Origin: Prochlorothrix sp035285005
Lineage (GTDB): Bacteria; Cyanobacteriota; Cyanobacteriia; Prochlorotrichales; Prochlorotrichaceae
Assembly (NCBI GenBank): GCA_035285005.1
Contig: JAYKIB010000185.1
Location: 1 to 18,983, forward strand
Direction of reading: 5' to 3'
DNA: 18,983 bases
Both the position numbers and the translations under genes were made by a program. Positions 1-6,458 of this stretch are shown in pieces (positions within the stretch are counted from its first letter, which is position 1; every line of letters starts with the position of its first letter). The notes beneath the pieces are model-generated. The model was not told the DNA's origin, did no database searches, and worked only from the letters and a program-made list of their open reading frames with translations.

Positions 1-10
1 ACAGAACTAA

Positions 11-122
11 GTACCGGACAAAAAAGTGATCAGCATGGCCCCAAACCCTTGTAGGCTAAGCATTTGAGGCTGATCGCCTAAAACCCTTGTATAGTAGGTA
101 TTTCCAGGGTTTTGTCCGGTAC
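11..122. repeat. 112-bp element with perfect 13-bp terminal inverted repeats (MITE-like)
   Basis: GTACCGGACAAAA at 11-23 is the exact reverse complement of TTTTGTCCGGTAC at 110-122. The interior carries two copies of AAACCCTTGTA. The segment is too short to encode a transposase, so it looks like a non-autonomous element or the remnant of an insertion sequence. I see no clear target-site duplication at the edges, and the matching transposase is not in the window. Confidence 0.5.
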
Positions 123-283
123 AGAGAGGACAGAATCTCAAATCGAGGTACCCTCTAGAGCTAATTGAAGCAGGCGAAAAAGGGGCTGTATACCAAGAGT
201 TATAGAGAATCATCCAACAGGATGATAATCGCCTAAAACCCTTTTTCTGTCATCACCCTAGACTGCTTAATATTTTCTTTAAT

Positions 284-343
284 GCACCGCGATTAATCCA
301 AATTTTTGGGAGACAGCCCACGCCATAATTCATTGAGGTGCTC
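284..343. repeat. Shortened copy of the 99-bp interspersed element
   Basis: The left end GCACCGCGATTAATCC and right end TTCATTGAGGTGCTC match the family ends (GCACCTCGA / TCGAGGTGC) with a few changes. The interior phrase AATTTTTGGGAGACAGCCC at 301-319 recurs as its reverse complement inside the copy at 16693-16792. The GC-rich hairpin arm is absent, so this copy has an internal deletion. Confidence 0.55.
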
Positions 344-510
344 TTTACAAATTAGCTCCTAGGCACAGCGTTCCTATGACCAGGAGCCAATCTATTGACG
401 AGTATCCCAGCATGAAGCTTCAGATTCAGTGCACACAATATAGCAGTCGCACTAGTTTTTTTCTAGGGTTCAAGAAAAAATCCGGTTCAATCACAAAGAC
501 CATCCTGAAT

Positions 511-565
511 CTTCATCAAAACTTTATTGGAACTTCACGAAAGCTTCATCAAGACTTCATCAAAC
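511..565 (+). promoter_or_regulatory. Five direct repeats with 11-bp period, Pho-box-like operator array
   Basis: Five consecutive 11-mers run from 511 to 565: CTTCATCAAAA, CTTTATTGGAA, CTTCACGAAAG, CTTCATCAAGA and CTTCATCAAAC. All begin CTT, and three share CTTCATCAA. OmpR/PhoB-family response regulators bind direct repeats spaced 11 bp apart, one helical turn. The cyanobacterial Pho box is usually described as CTTAACCT repeated with 3-bp gaps, which is the same geometry with different bases. The regulator is therefore an inference: a PhoB/SphR-like protein is possible and another OmpR-family member equally so. The array lies about 130 bp before the hairpin-rich segment at 697 and about 460 bp before the glycosyltransferase start, so its target is unclear. 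Confidence 0.5.
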
Positions 566-572
566 AACTTGA

Positions 573-671
573 GGGCACCTCAATTGAGTATGGTGAACAG
601 CTGCGCCGCCTACCATAGCCCTGGTTCCGCCGTGGACACTGCGGTGACAGTCTAAATGCTTCGAGGTACCC
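573..671 (-). repeat. 99-bp interspersed element, degenerate copy
   Basis: The ends are GGGCACCTCAA (573-583) and TCGAGGTACCC (661-671), giving a 99-bp unit. The GC-rich hairpin core (GCTGCGCCGCC) lies near the left end, so this copy is inverted relative to those at 6001 and 9883. Read on the minus strand it aligns with the 9883-9981 copy, including the CACCGCAGTGTCC-like interior. Confidence 0.6.
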
Positions 672-696
672 CGTCCCCCAACTCACCCAAAATCTG

Positions 697-780
697 GGTC
701 CGGGGTGGGCGGCTGTGCGGTAAGGCTTCCCTTGCCGTCGCTAGGGACTCACCTGGGATACGCCTGGAGCACCCCGGACC
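697..780 (+). ncRNA. Candidate structured RNA closed by an 11-bp stem
   Basis: GGTCCGGGGTG at 697-707 pairs perfectly with CACCCCGGACC at 770-780. Directly inside, GGCG at 708-711 can pair with CGCC at 761-764. CGGTAAGG at 718-725 forms an 8-bp helix (one G-U) with CCTTGCCG at 730-737 around a CTTC loop. Nested helices of this quality in a gene-free spacer suggest an RNA element, on either strand. I do not recognise a known riboswitch, 6S RNA, tmRNA or tRNA: the length of about 84 nt is tRNA-like, but there is no T-arm consensus. It may equally be another palindromic repeat. Confidence 0.3.
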
Positions 781-855
781 AGAGTCACGGACCGATCGCC
801 CTGACAATCAGGATTCCCCAAGGCCGGTCTAAAAGCTCCAGGGATCTTGGTAAAA

Positions 856-882
856 TTGCAAGAACTTACAAAACCTTAAAAT
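856..882 (+). promoter_or_regulatory. Weak promoter-like sequence upstream of the glycosyltransferase
   Basis: TTGCAA (856-861) and TAAAAT (877-882) resemble -35 and -10 boxes, but the 15-bp spacer is shorter than the usual 17. The tract sits in the most AT-rich part of this spacer, about 140 bp before the start at 1025. This is a suggestion only. Confidence 0.25.
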
Positions 883-1024
883 TTTCCTTTCAGGCATCTC
901 AAAACCCCCACTGTTCGTGGAATGCCCCCCGCAAGCATCCGAGCTGGGTGGGATGGCACAGCCGCTCACCCCCGTGAATGAGGTGTCTGTTCAGTATTCC
1001 CTTGGTAGAATCCCCCAAATCTGC

Positions 1025-2338
1025 ATGCATATCGCTTGGCTTGGCAAAAAATCCCCATTCTGCGGCAATGTTACCTATGGTCGTGAGGTGACCAATCTCC
1101 TCCTCGATCGGAACTACCGGGTGAGTTTCCTGCACTTCGATCAGGGGGAAGATCCCAAGGAAGAACCCCAGGACAGTCTCCAGGAGGATGGGATCCTTAA
1201 TCAGCTCGACCTAGGGGCCAACCCCACCGCTGCCTCTCCCAGCGCCACGACCATGTTGGTGACCTGCGAGGGGGATATTTGCCGCGAAGTCTCGATTCCC
1301 TGCATCTACAAGTCCCAGATCTATACAATCCCTTCACCTCGGGCTAGCCGGGTCCTGACGGAATCCCTACGCTGTCTGAACCCCGACATTGTCCATGCTT
1401 CCCTCACCCTGTCACCCCTAGATTTCCGGCTACCGGACATTTGCGAAGAGCTGGGAATCCCCCTGGTGGCGACGTTTCATCCCCCCTTCGATCACAAACT
1501 GCGCAACCTCACCTCCGGTACCCAGCACCTCACCTATCAGCTCTATGCCCCCGCCCTAGCCCGCTACGATCGGGTCATTGTTTTCTCCGAAATCCAGCGG
1601 GAACTCTTGATTCGGCTGGGGGTACCCGGCGATCGACTGCGGGTGATTCCCAATGGGGTGGATGTGGATCGCTACTGTCCCGGTCCCGCCACCTTCAAGG
1701 AGGAACGGGGGATCGATCGTCTCTTTGTCTACCAGGGTCGCATTGCCCCGGAAAAAAATGTTGAAGCACTGCTCAAAGCCTGGAAAGCAGCCAATCTCCC
1801 CCCCACCTGCCGGCTGCTAATCGTGGGGGATGGTCCCCTGAAGGCTTCGTTAGAGTTATTTTATGGTGCCGAAGATCAGGGCATTACCTGGTGGGGATTT
1901 GAGGCGCAGGAGGATCGCCGGATTGAGATTCTCCAAAGTGCAGATGTCTTTATCTTGCCTTCCTTTGTGGAAGGTCTGTCCCTGTCGCTGCTGGAAGCGA
2001 TGGCCTGTGGGGTGGCCTGCCTAGCCACGGATGCCGGTGCGGACGGGGAAGTCCTTGAGCATGGGGCCGGAATTGTCCTAAATCCCCAGCGTTGTGTGGC
2101 GCAGTTACAAACCCTCCTGCCTCTATTCTCAGATCATCCAGAAATGGCCGTAATTTTAGGTCAGAAAGCCCGGAATCGCACCCTCGATCGCTACTCCCTC
2201 AGCAAAAATATCACGCTATTGGAAGATCTATATCGCGAGTTAGGTCGATCGCAACCCCACCCTAGTCCATCCTTTTCCCCCGAGAGCAACGCCCCGGGGG
2301 CAGTCCTCGCCTTAGCAGCAGAAGGATTAGAGGGCTAG
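1025..2338 (+). CDS. Family 4 (GT-B) glycosyltransferase
   Basis: A retaining GT-B glycosyltransferase of about 437 residues, probably transferring a sugar from a nucleotide donor in envelope or glycolipid synthesis. The acceptor is unknown. The N-terminal Rossmann half opens with MHIAWLGKKSPFCGNVTYG, and HASLTLSPLDF and ATFHPPFD follow. The C-terminal GT1 half shows VIPNGVDVDRY, YQGRIAPEKN and the donor-site E-x7-E signature FVEGLSLSLLEAMACG near residue 313. I chose ATG 1025 because the protein begins there as the family does; the frame opens at 917, but the extra 36 residues lack any domain character. No strong ribosome site is visible. The last 25 or so residues (Pro/Ser/Ala-rich) look like a species-specific tail. 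The FhaC-like gene follows after a short spacer. Confidence 0.85.
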   Translation: MHIAWLGKKSPFCGNVTYGREVTNLLLDRNYRVSFLHFDQGEDPKEEPQDSLQEDGILNQLDLGANPTAASPSATTMLVTCEGDICREVSIPCIYKSQIYTIPSPRASRVLTESLRCLNPDIVHASLTLSPLDFRLPDICEELGIPLVATFHPPFDHKLRNLTSGTQHLTYQLYAPALARYDRVIVFSEIQRELLIRLGVPGDRLRVIPNGVDVDRYCPGPATFKEERGIDRLFVYQGRIAPEKNVEALLKAWKAANLPPTCRLLIVGDGPLKASLELFYGAEDQGITWWGFEAQEDRRIEILQSADVFILPSFVEGLSLSLLEAMACGVACLATDAGADGEVLEHGAGIVLNPQRCVAQLQTLLPLFSDHPEMAVILGQKARNRTLDRYSLSKNITLLEDLYRELGRSQPHPSPSFSPESNAPGAVLALAAEGLEG

Positions 2339-2384
2339 AATCGAGAAAAACCTCTTAGAGACGTCTCACCCAGCGTTTTTCAGC

Positions 2385-2403
2385 CATAATCTTGTCGATT
2401 ATG
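2385..2403. promoter_or_regulatory. 7-bp inverted repeat, operator-like
   Basis: CATAATC (2385-2391) and GATTATG (2397-2403) form a perfect inverted repeat around TTGTC. It lies about 80 bp before the preferred start of the secretion transporter, where a repressor could act or a small hairpin form. It overlaps two alternative starts (TTG 2392, ATG 2401), which slightly favours the later start. There is no supporting family knowledge. Confidence 0.2.
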
Positions 2404-2481
2404 CTAGCGCTTCCTGACTGCATGGGGTACTCTTGCCTAAAATGGAAGCCCAGTCCACCCCTGTTACCCGTTTTCGAGAAT

Positions 2482-4392
2482 ATGTGCAGCTCTCGTCTCC
2501 AATCGTTCCAGGCCCCAGCCGCAGTGCTCATACCTCTGATCATGAGTTGGGGAGGGCTGTTCATCCCCATACCAAGCGCCGCCGAGGTGCAGGGTCGAAC
2601 CCAGCCAACACCACAGGTTCCCATTGTGTGGGGATCCCACCTGCTGAGCCAGATTCCCCCCGGTGCGGTGCCCGACACGGTGCGTGATCGCCTCGACCCA
2701 CGTTTACTGGAAGGGGCCCAGGACGAGACGGAACGGCTGGACACACTGCCGGAGGAAACCGTACCAGAACCGCGTGAAACCAACTCCCCATCACTCCCTC
2801 CCCCGGAAGAGCTGCTCCAGTCTCCCCAGTTTCAGCCCGAGGGCGAAACGTTAGGACCTGGTTTAGAAACCATTCGGGTCGATCGCTACGAGGTGCAGGG
2901 AAGCACGGTCTTTAGTGAGGCCGAACTCACAGCCACCACAGCGAACTTTACAGGACCGGCGGTGTCCTTTGCCCAGTTGCTAGAAGCCCGATCGGCGGTC
3001 ACAAAACTCTATGAGGATCAAGGATATTTGTATTCCTTGGCCTTTCTACCCGAGCAAACCCTCACCGATGGGGTGGTGGTGCTCCAGGTGGTGGAAGCGG
3101 CCCTAACCCAAATCAATATTAAGGAACCTGAAGCGGGGGAAAGCGGAGGACTGGGGCGACTGCGGGAGAGCTATGTCACCAGTCGGATTCGCAAGGCAGC
3201 GGGCAATCCACTTCATCGCGATCGACTGCTCCAGGGATTGCAGCTCCTCCAGTTGGATCCGCTCATTGAGACCCTCTCGGCGGAGCTATCCATGGGAGTT
3301 CAGCCCGGTGAGAGTATTTTGGACCTAACCGTAACCAAAGCCCCCAGTTTTTCCATGGGTGCGGCCCTCGACAACGGTCGGGTGCCCAGTGTGGGAAGCT
3401 ATCGCCGCCAGTTCAATATTCGTGAAGGGAACCTATTGGGCTTTGGGGATGCCCTGGGAGTACGCTACAACAACACCCGGGCCAGCAACGCCGTCGATGT
3501 GGACTATACCGTACCGGTCAATGCCCACAATGGCACGATGCGTTTCTTCTATAGTCGCAGTGGGAGCCAGGTCATTGAAGATCCCTTTGATATCCTGGAG
3601 ATTCGATCCGTGGCCCAAACCTGGGAATTAGCCCTACGACAGCCGGTTTTCCAAACCCCAACCCAGGAAATCGCGTTAGGCCTTGGTCTGAATCATCGTT
3701 TGACCTCCACCTCCTTAGAAGTGGAGGGGATCCGCTTTGACTTCCCCCTATCGGAAGGAGCGGGAGATGATGGTAAAACCCGCCTCTCAGTGATTAATGT
3801 GAGCCAGGAATGGACCCAGCGGGGGGCGCAACAGGTGCTGGGGATGCGTTCCCAGTTCAATATTGGCACCGATTGGCTGGGGGCAACCCAAAATACCGAT
3901 TTACCGGATAGTAGCTTTTTTAGCTGGCAGGGACAGGCCCAGTGGGTACGCCAGTTTGCGCCGGATACGCTGCTACTGGTGAAGGGCAATATGCAACTGG
4001 CCGATCGACCCCTACTGTCCCTGGAGCAATTTAGCAATGGCGGCTTTGGCAGTGTGCGCGGCTACCGTCAGGACAAGTTACTGAGCGACAATGGCTTTTT
4101 CGGGTCGATCGAAGCCCGAATCCCCATTTTCCGCATCAATCAGATTAATAGTGTGGCTCAGGTGACCCCCTTCTTTGACTATGGGGTGGGCTGGAACAGT
4201 GGCGATCGGGAAGAACCGGCGGAGGCTCGCCTTGCCTCGATCGGCCTCGGACTCCGATGGCGCTTTGCCAATCGAGTCACCGCACGCCTCGACTGGGGGT
4301 TGCCTCTGATTAATAATGGGGATAACGATAATAGCTCACTCCAGGAAAGTGGCTTTTTGTTCTCGATCGACACCGATCTCTCACCGTTCTAG
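2482..4392 (+). CDS. FhaC/ShlB-type two-partner secretion transporter (TpsB)
   Basis: An outer-membrane beta-barrel pore that exports a large TpsA exoprotein across the outer membrane. From ATG 2482 the protein is 636 residues and begins with a signal peptide: an Arg-containing n-region, a hydrophobic core ending IPIPSAA, then a Pro/Glu-rich linker. A POTRA domain follows at about residues 127-205 (IRVDRYEVQGSTVF through VVVLQVVEA), then a second POTRA-like stretch to about residue 285. The rest is the ShlB/FhaC barrel, carrying the conserved barrel-loop motif VRGYRQD near residue 525 and ending in Phe, as barrel proteins often do. The frame also opens at TTG 2392 or ATG 2401, but ATG 2482 gives the only ordinary signal peptide. 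No TpsA substrate gene is in the window. Confidence 0.85.
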   Translation: MCSSRLQSFQAPAAVLIPLIMSWGGLFIPIPSAAEVQGRTQPTPQVPIVWGSHLLSQIPPGAVPDTVRDRLDPRLLEGAQDETERLDTLPEETVPEPRETNSPSLPPPEELLQSPQFQPEGETLGPGLETIRVDRYEVQGSTVFSEAELTATTANFTGPAVSFAQLLEARSAVTKLYEDQGYLYSLAFLPEQTLTDGVVVLQVVEAALTQINIKEPEAGESGGLGRLRESYVTSRIRKAAGNPLHRDRLLQGLQLLQLDPLIETLSAELSMGVQPGESILDLTVTKAPSFSMGAALDNGRVPSVGSYRRQFNIREGNLLGFGDALGVRYNNTRASNAVDVDYTVPVNAHNGTMRFFYSRSGSQVIEDPFDILEIRSVAQTWELALRQPVFQTPTQEIALGLGLNHRLTSTSLEVEGIRFDFPLSEGAGDDGKTRLSVINVSQEWTQRGAQQVLGMRSQFNIGTDWLGATQNTDLPDSSFFSWQGQAQWVRQFAPDTLLLVKGNMQLADRPLLSLEQFSNGGFGSVRGYRQDKLLSDNGFFGSIEARIPIFRINQINSVAQVTPFFDYGVGWNSGDREEPAEARLASIGLGLRWRFANRVTARLDWGLPLINNGDNDNSSLQESGFLFSIDTDLSPF

Positions 4393-4502
4393 GGATTTTC
4401 CAGTCCTCAGACCGGGCCGTTATCCAGTCCTCACGCCAGGTTGAGGGATAGACTGCCAACAAGAGAGAGACCCCCGCTAGCCTTCATCTACCGGTCTTTG
4501 TT

Positions 4503-5345
4503 ATGACTGCAACTTTAAACCGTCCCCCCCACCGACGCTGGCGTTGGCTGATTCCGACACTGATACTGATGGGTCTTGGCAGTGGTCTGTGGATCTGGCG
4601 CCAGGGCCGATCGGAGGAGATGCCAATACCGGTGCAGCGGGTGGAGCAGGGGACCGTGGAGCAAACCCTCAATGAAAGTGGCACCCTGGAACTGGGCAAC
4701 CAACAGACCCTGACAGCCCCCGCAGATGGGGTCACGGTGGATAAGGTGTGGGTAACAGTAGGCGATCGGGTCGAACCGGGGGACATTCTGGTCACCTTGC
4801 GTAACCCCGGGCAATTAACGCTGCTCGCAAACCATGACTTGGAAATGGAGAAGCAGCAGACTGGATTGGAGCAGGCCCGTTTGAAGGTGCGAGAGGCGGA
4901 GGTGGCGGTGGAGGATTTGGGGTTTGAGCTCCAAAAACGACAGTTGAGCGTAACCGATGCAGAGCGATCCCTAGCCCAGGCCGAGTACACCTTGGCCAAT
5001 GAGAGAACTCAGCTGCAAGATGTGCAGGAACTCTTTGATTTAGGCTTTGCAGCGGGGGATGATCTCAGCAGTCAACGTAACCGGGTCCAGTCCGCCACCT
5101 TTAGCTACCAAGAGGCCCAAACTCGGCTAGCCAGCATCAAATTAGATTTAGAACAGCATCGGCTCAAGTTTCAACGGGCCCAGGAAGCATTAGATCAAAT
5201 CCAAACCGATGCACAAATTGCCCTACAACAAGCAGAGCTGAACCTAGCACAGTTACAACTGCGACGGCGAGAAATCCTGGGTAAACTGGAGGAAAGCAGA
5301 ATTATGTCGCCCAGTGGCGGCATCATACTCGATATTGCAGTTTAG
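4503..5345 (+). CDS. Efflux adaptor, N-terminal part up to the premature stop
   Basis: This 280-residue open frame holds the membrane anchor, the first lipoyl half, the helical hairpin and the start of the second lipoyl half. Taken alone it lacks the beta-barrel that contacts the permease and would probably not support transport. The start at ATG 4503 gives a short positively charged n-region (RPPHRRWRW) before the membrane segment. Confidence 0.7.
   Translation: MTATLNRPPHRRWRWLIPTLILMGLGSGLWIWRQGRSEEMPIPVQRVEQGTVEQTLNESGTLELGNQQTLTAPADGVTVDKVWVTVGDRVEPGDILVTLRNPGQLTLLANHDLEMEKQQTGLEQARLKVREAEVAVEDLGFELQKRQLSVTDAERSLAQAEYTLANERTQLQDVQELFDLGFAAGDDLSSQRNRVQSATFSYQEAQTRLASIKLDLEQHRLKFQRAQEALDQIQTDAQIALQQAELNLAQLQLRRREILGKLEESRIMSPSGGIILDIAV
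5343..5345 (+). other. Premature amber codon in the adaptor
   Basis: The context is GAT ATT GCA GTT TAG CCC GGT GAT. On both sides the amino-acid sequence follows the adaptor family without any gap or frame change, so a single-base substitution explains it. Confidence 0.8.
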
Positions 5346-5354
5346 CCCGGTGAT

Positions 5355-5978
5355 GTGGCGACCTTAGAGAGCGATCTTGTGACGGTGGGTAATCCGGATC
5401 AGGAAGTGGTGCAGTTAAATCTCTCGTTGCTGAGTGCGCCAAAGGTGAAGTTAGGCCAAGAGGCACGGGTAACCGTTATCGGTCCTAATCCGGAGATTTA
5501 TACGGGAGAATTGGTAGAGCTCTCTCGAATTGTTGGTGCTAGCACATCCTCACGAGGTCGAGATTCAGGTCAATTGCAGATTTCAGCCCAGGTAAGGCTA
5601 AGTGAGCCATCACGGACCTTGATTCCGGGAACATTAGTCAACGTGGAGCTGATTCTGAACCAAGCGACGGATGTGGTACAGATCCCCCTAGAGGCTGTCC
5701 AAGACCGGGAGGGAGATCCGTTTGTCTGGGTGGTGAATGCCCAGGATCAAGCAGAACGGCGATCGATCGAGCTGGGACTAGAAGGATTAACAATGGTGGA
5801 GGTAACGGAGGGACTGGCCGCAGATGAGATTCTGATTTTGGAAGCAGGTGAAATTACAGACAATCAAAGGGTTAATTATGATCCGTCGATCCTAGTCCCA
5901 GATGAGGATGAAGCTGGATCTGACGCAGAGGCAAAAGATCGCGATGAATTGGGGTTTATGGCAACGTCCCATCACTAG
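5355..5978 (+). CDS. Efflux adaptor, C-terminal part after the premature stop
   Basis: A 207-residue frame from GTG 5355 carries the rest of the lipoyl domain, the beta-barrel (QVRLSEPSRTLIPGTLVNVEL) and the membrane-proximal domain (VVQIPLEAVQDREGDPFVWVV). There is no signal peptide and no Shine-Dalgarno sequence before GTG 5355. If it is translated separately, the product would stay in the cytoplasm. It is more likely the dead 3' half of one gene. Confidence 0.6.
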   Translation: MATLESDLVTVGNPDQEVVQLNLSLLSAPKVKLGQEARVTVIGPNPEIYTGELVELSRIVGASTSSRGRDSGQLQISAQVRLSEPSRTLIPGTLVNVELILNQATDVVQIPLEAVQDREGDPFVWVVNAQDQAERRSIELGLEGLTMVEVTEGLAADEILILEAGEITDNQRVNYDPSILVPDEDEAGSDAEAKDRDELGFMATSHH

Positions 5979-6000
5979 GGTCTGTCATCATTTAACCCGA

Positions 6001-6099
6001 GGGCACCTCGAAAAATCCAAATTTTCGCCTGGTGATCCACGCAAGAATCAGGGGTGTGGCAGGCGGCGAAGCCGCCTGCCTCAATTAATCGAGGTGCCC
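6001..6099 (+). repeat. 99-bp interspersed element, complete copy
   Basis: Perfect 11-bp terminal inverted repeats: GGGCACCTCGA (6001-6011) and TCGAGGTGCCC (6089-6099). The GC-rich hairpin AGGCGGC-GAA-GCCGCCT lies at 6061-6077, towards the right end. The interior phrase ATCCAAATTTT is shared with the 17842 copy. The element begins 22 bp after the adaptor stop codon. TAACCCGAG occurs on both sides of this region (near 5993 and 6109). Confidence 0.75.
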
Positions 6100-6145
6100 C
6101 CGAGACGGCTAACCCGAGACTGCCCCAGAACCAGGGACCCAACCC

Positions 6146-6184
6146 CTAGATCATAGACCTGGATCATAGAACTAGATCATAGAA
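6146..6184. repeat. 13-bp tandem repeat, three units
   Basis: CTAGATCATAGAC, CTGGATCATAGAA and CTAGATCATAGAA follow one another without gaps at 6146-6184. The array is non-coding. Confidence 0.75.
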
Positions 6185-6403
6185 CTGGGGGCAGACATGT
6201 AACGCTTAACGCTGATATTCCAAGGCTTCTCCAGGGAATTGATAATCCGTCCCGTCCTAGCACAGGGTTCCAGCCACAACACACGCAATCTAGGTTTATC
6301 CCGTGCCATAGCCCTTCAGAGGATATTTATAAACCTAAGAGAATCCCCCCTAACCCCCCTTTGCAAGAGCCACTTTTTCCGGGCGCATGTTTTAGTCGGG
6401 ACC

Positions 6404-6427
6404 TAGCCGAAGTTTCCAAACATCCTC
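6404..6427 (-). repeat. 24-bp phrase repeated in inverted orientation at 18800-18823
   Basis: The sequence ending AGTTTCCAAACATCCTC just before the permease is the exact reverse complement of 18800-18823. Similarity stops at the TAGCCGAAG end, so this copy lacks the long hairpin seen at 18816-18845. It ends 31 bp before the permease ATG. Confidence 0.7.
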
Positions 6428-6458
6428 CCAATCCCACCGTTTCACAATACTTGCAACA

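Larger units (their letters stand above)
1..1024. other. Gene-free region rich in repeats and possible regulatory signals
   Basis: I find no convincing protein gene before the glycosyltransferase start at 1025. Short open frames exist (376-618 and 705-977 plus, 7-213 minus), but none shows a recognisable domain or ribosome site, and they run across repeat elements. The stretch holds the inverted-repeat element at 11-122, a shortened interspersed element at 284-343, the 11-bp direct-repeat array at 511-565, a 99-bp element at 573-671, a hairpin-rich segment at 697-780 and AT-rich promoter-like sequence at 850-885. A 16-base phrase, ATCGCCTAAAACCCTT, occurs near 73 and again near 228. Confidence 0.6.
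4503..5978 (+). pseudogene. HlyD/MacA-family efflux adaptor gene interrupted by an in-frame TAG
   Basis: The two halves lie in one frame and together make a normal adaptor of about 491 codons. Adaptors of this family link an inner-membrane ABC or RND pump to a TolC channel. In order: a membrane anchor (residues 15-35), the first half of the biotinyl-lipoyl domain (GVTVDKVWVTVGDRVEPGD), a long alpha-helical hairpin rich in Gln/Glu/Leu, the second lipoyl half (SRIMSPSGGIILDIAV), then TAG, then PGDVATLESDLVTV and the beta-barrel and membrane-proximal domains. The stop falls inside the second lipoyl half, where families usually read V-x-PGD. CAG to TAG is the simplest change. It could be a true nonsense mutation, a sequencing error, or readthrough; nothing in the sequence decides. 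Confidence 0.8.
5979..6458. other. 480-bp repeat-rich gap between adaptor and permease
   Basis: No coding frame with domain character is present. The gap holds a complete 99-bp element (6001-6099), a 13-bp triplicate (6146-6184), a C-rich tract near 6344-6363 of the CCCCCCTAACCCCCC type, and a 24-bp phrase at 6404-6427 shared with the right end of the window. I looked for Walker A, signature or Walker B remnants of an ABC ATPase and saw none. Confidence 0.6.

Noticed and set aside
511..565. CRISPR array
   Set aside because: Repeats are 11 bp with no spacers, and no cas genes are in the window.
376..618. 80-residue open frame on the plus strand
   Set aside because: It runs through the 11-bp operator-like array and into a 99-bp element, has no recognisable domain and no ribosome site.
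697..780. tRNA gene suggested by length and a closing stem ending in ACC
   Set aside because: There is no T-arm, D-arm or anticodon arrangement in either orientation, and the 11-bp stem is too long for an acceptor helix.
705..977. 90-residue open frame upstream of the glycosyltransferase
   Set aside because: It overlaps the hairpin-rich segment, has no family character, and its composition looks like translated spacer.
917..1024. 36-residue N-terminal extension of the glycosyltransferase
   Set aside because: The family fold starts at MHIAWLG (1025), and the extension has no conserved character.
5343..5345. Amber codon read as pyrrolysine
   Set aside because: Nothing in the window supports a pyrrolysine system, and cyanobacteria are not known for it. 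Mutation or sequencing error is simpler.
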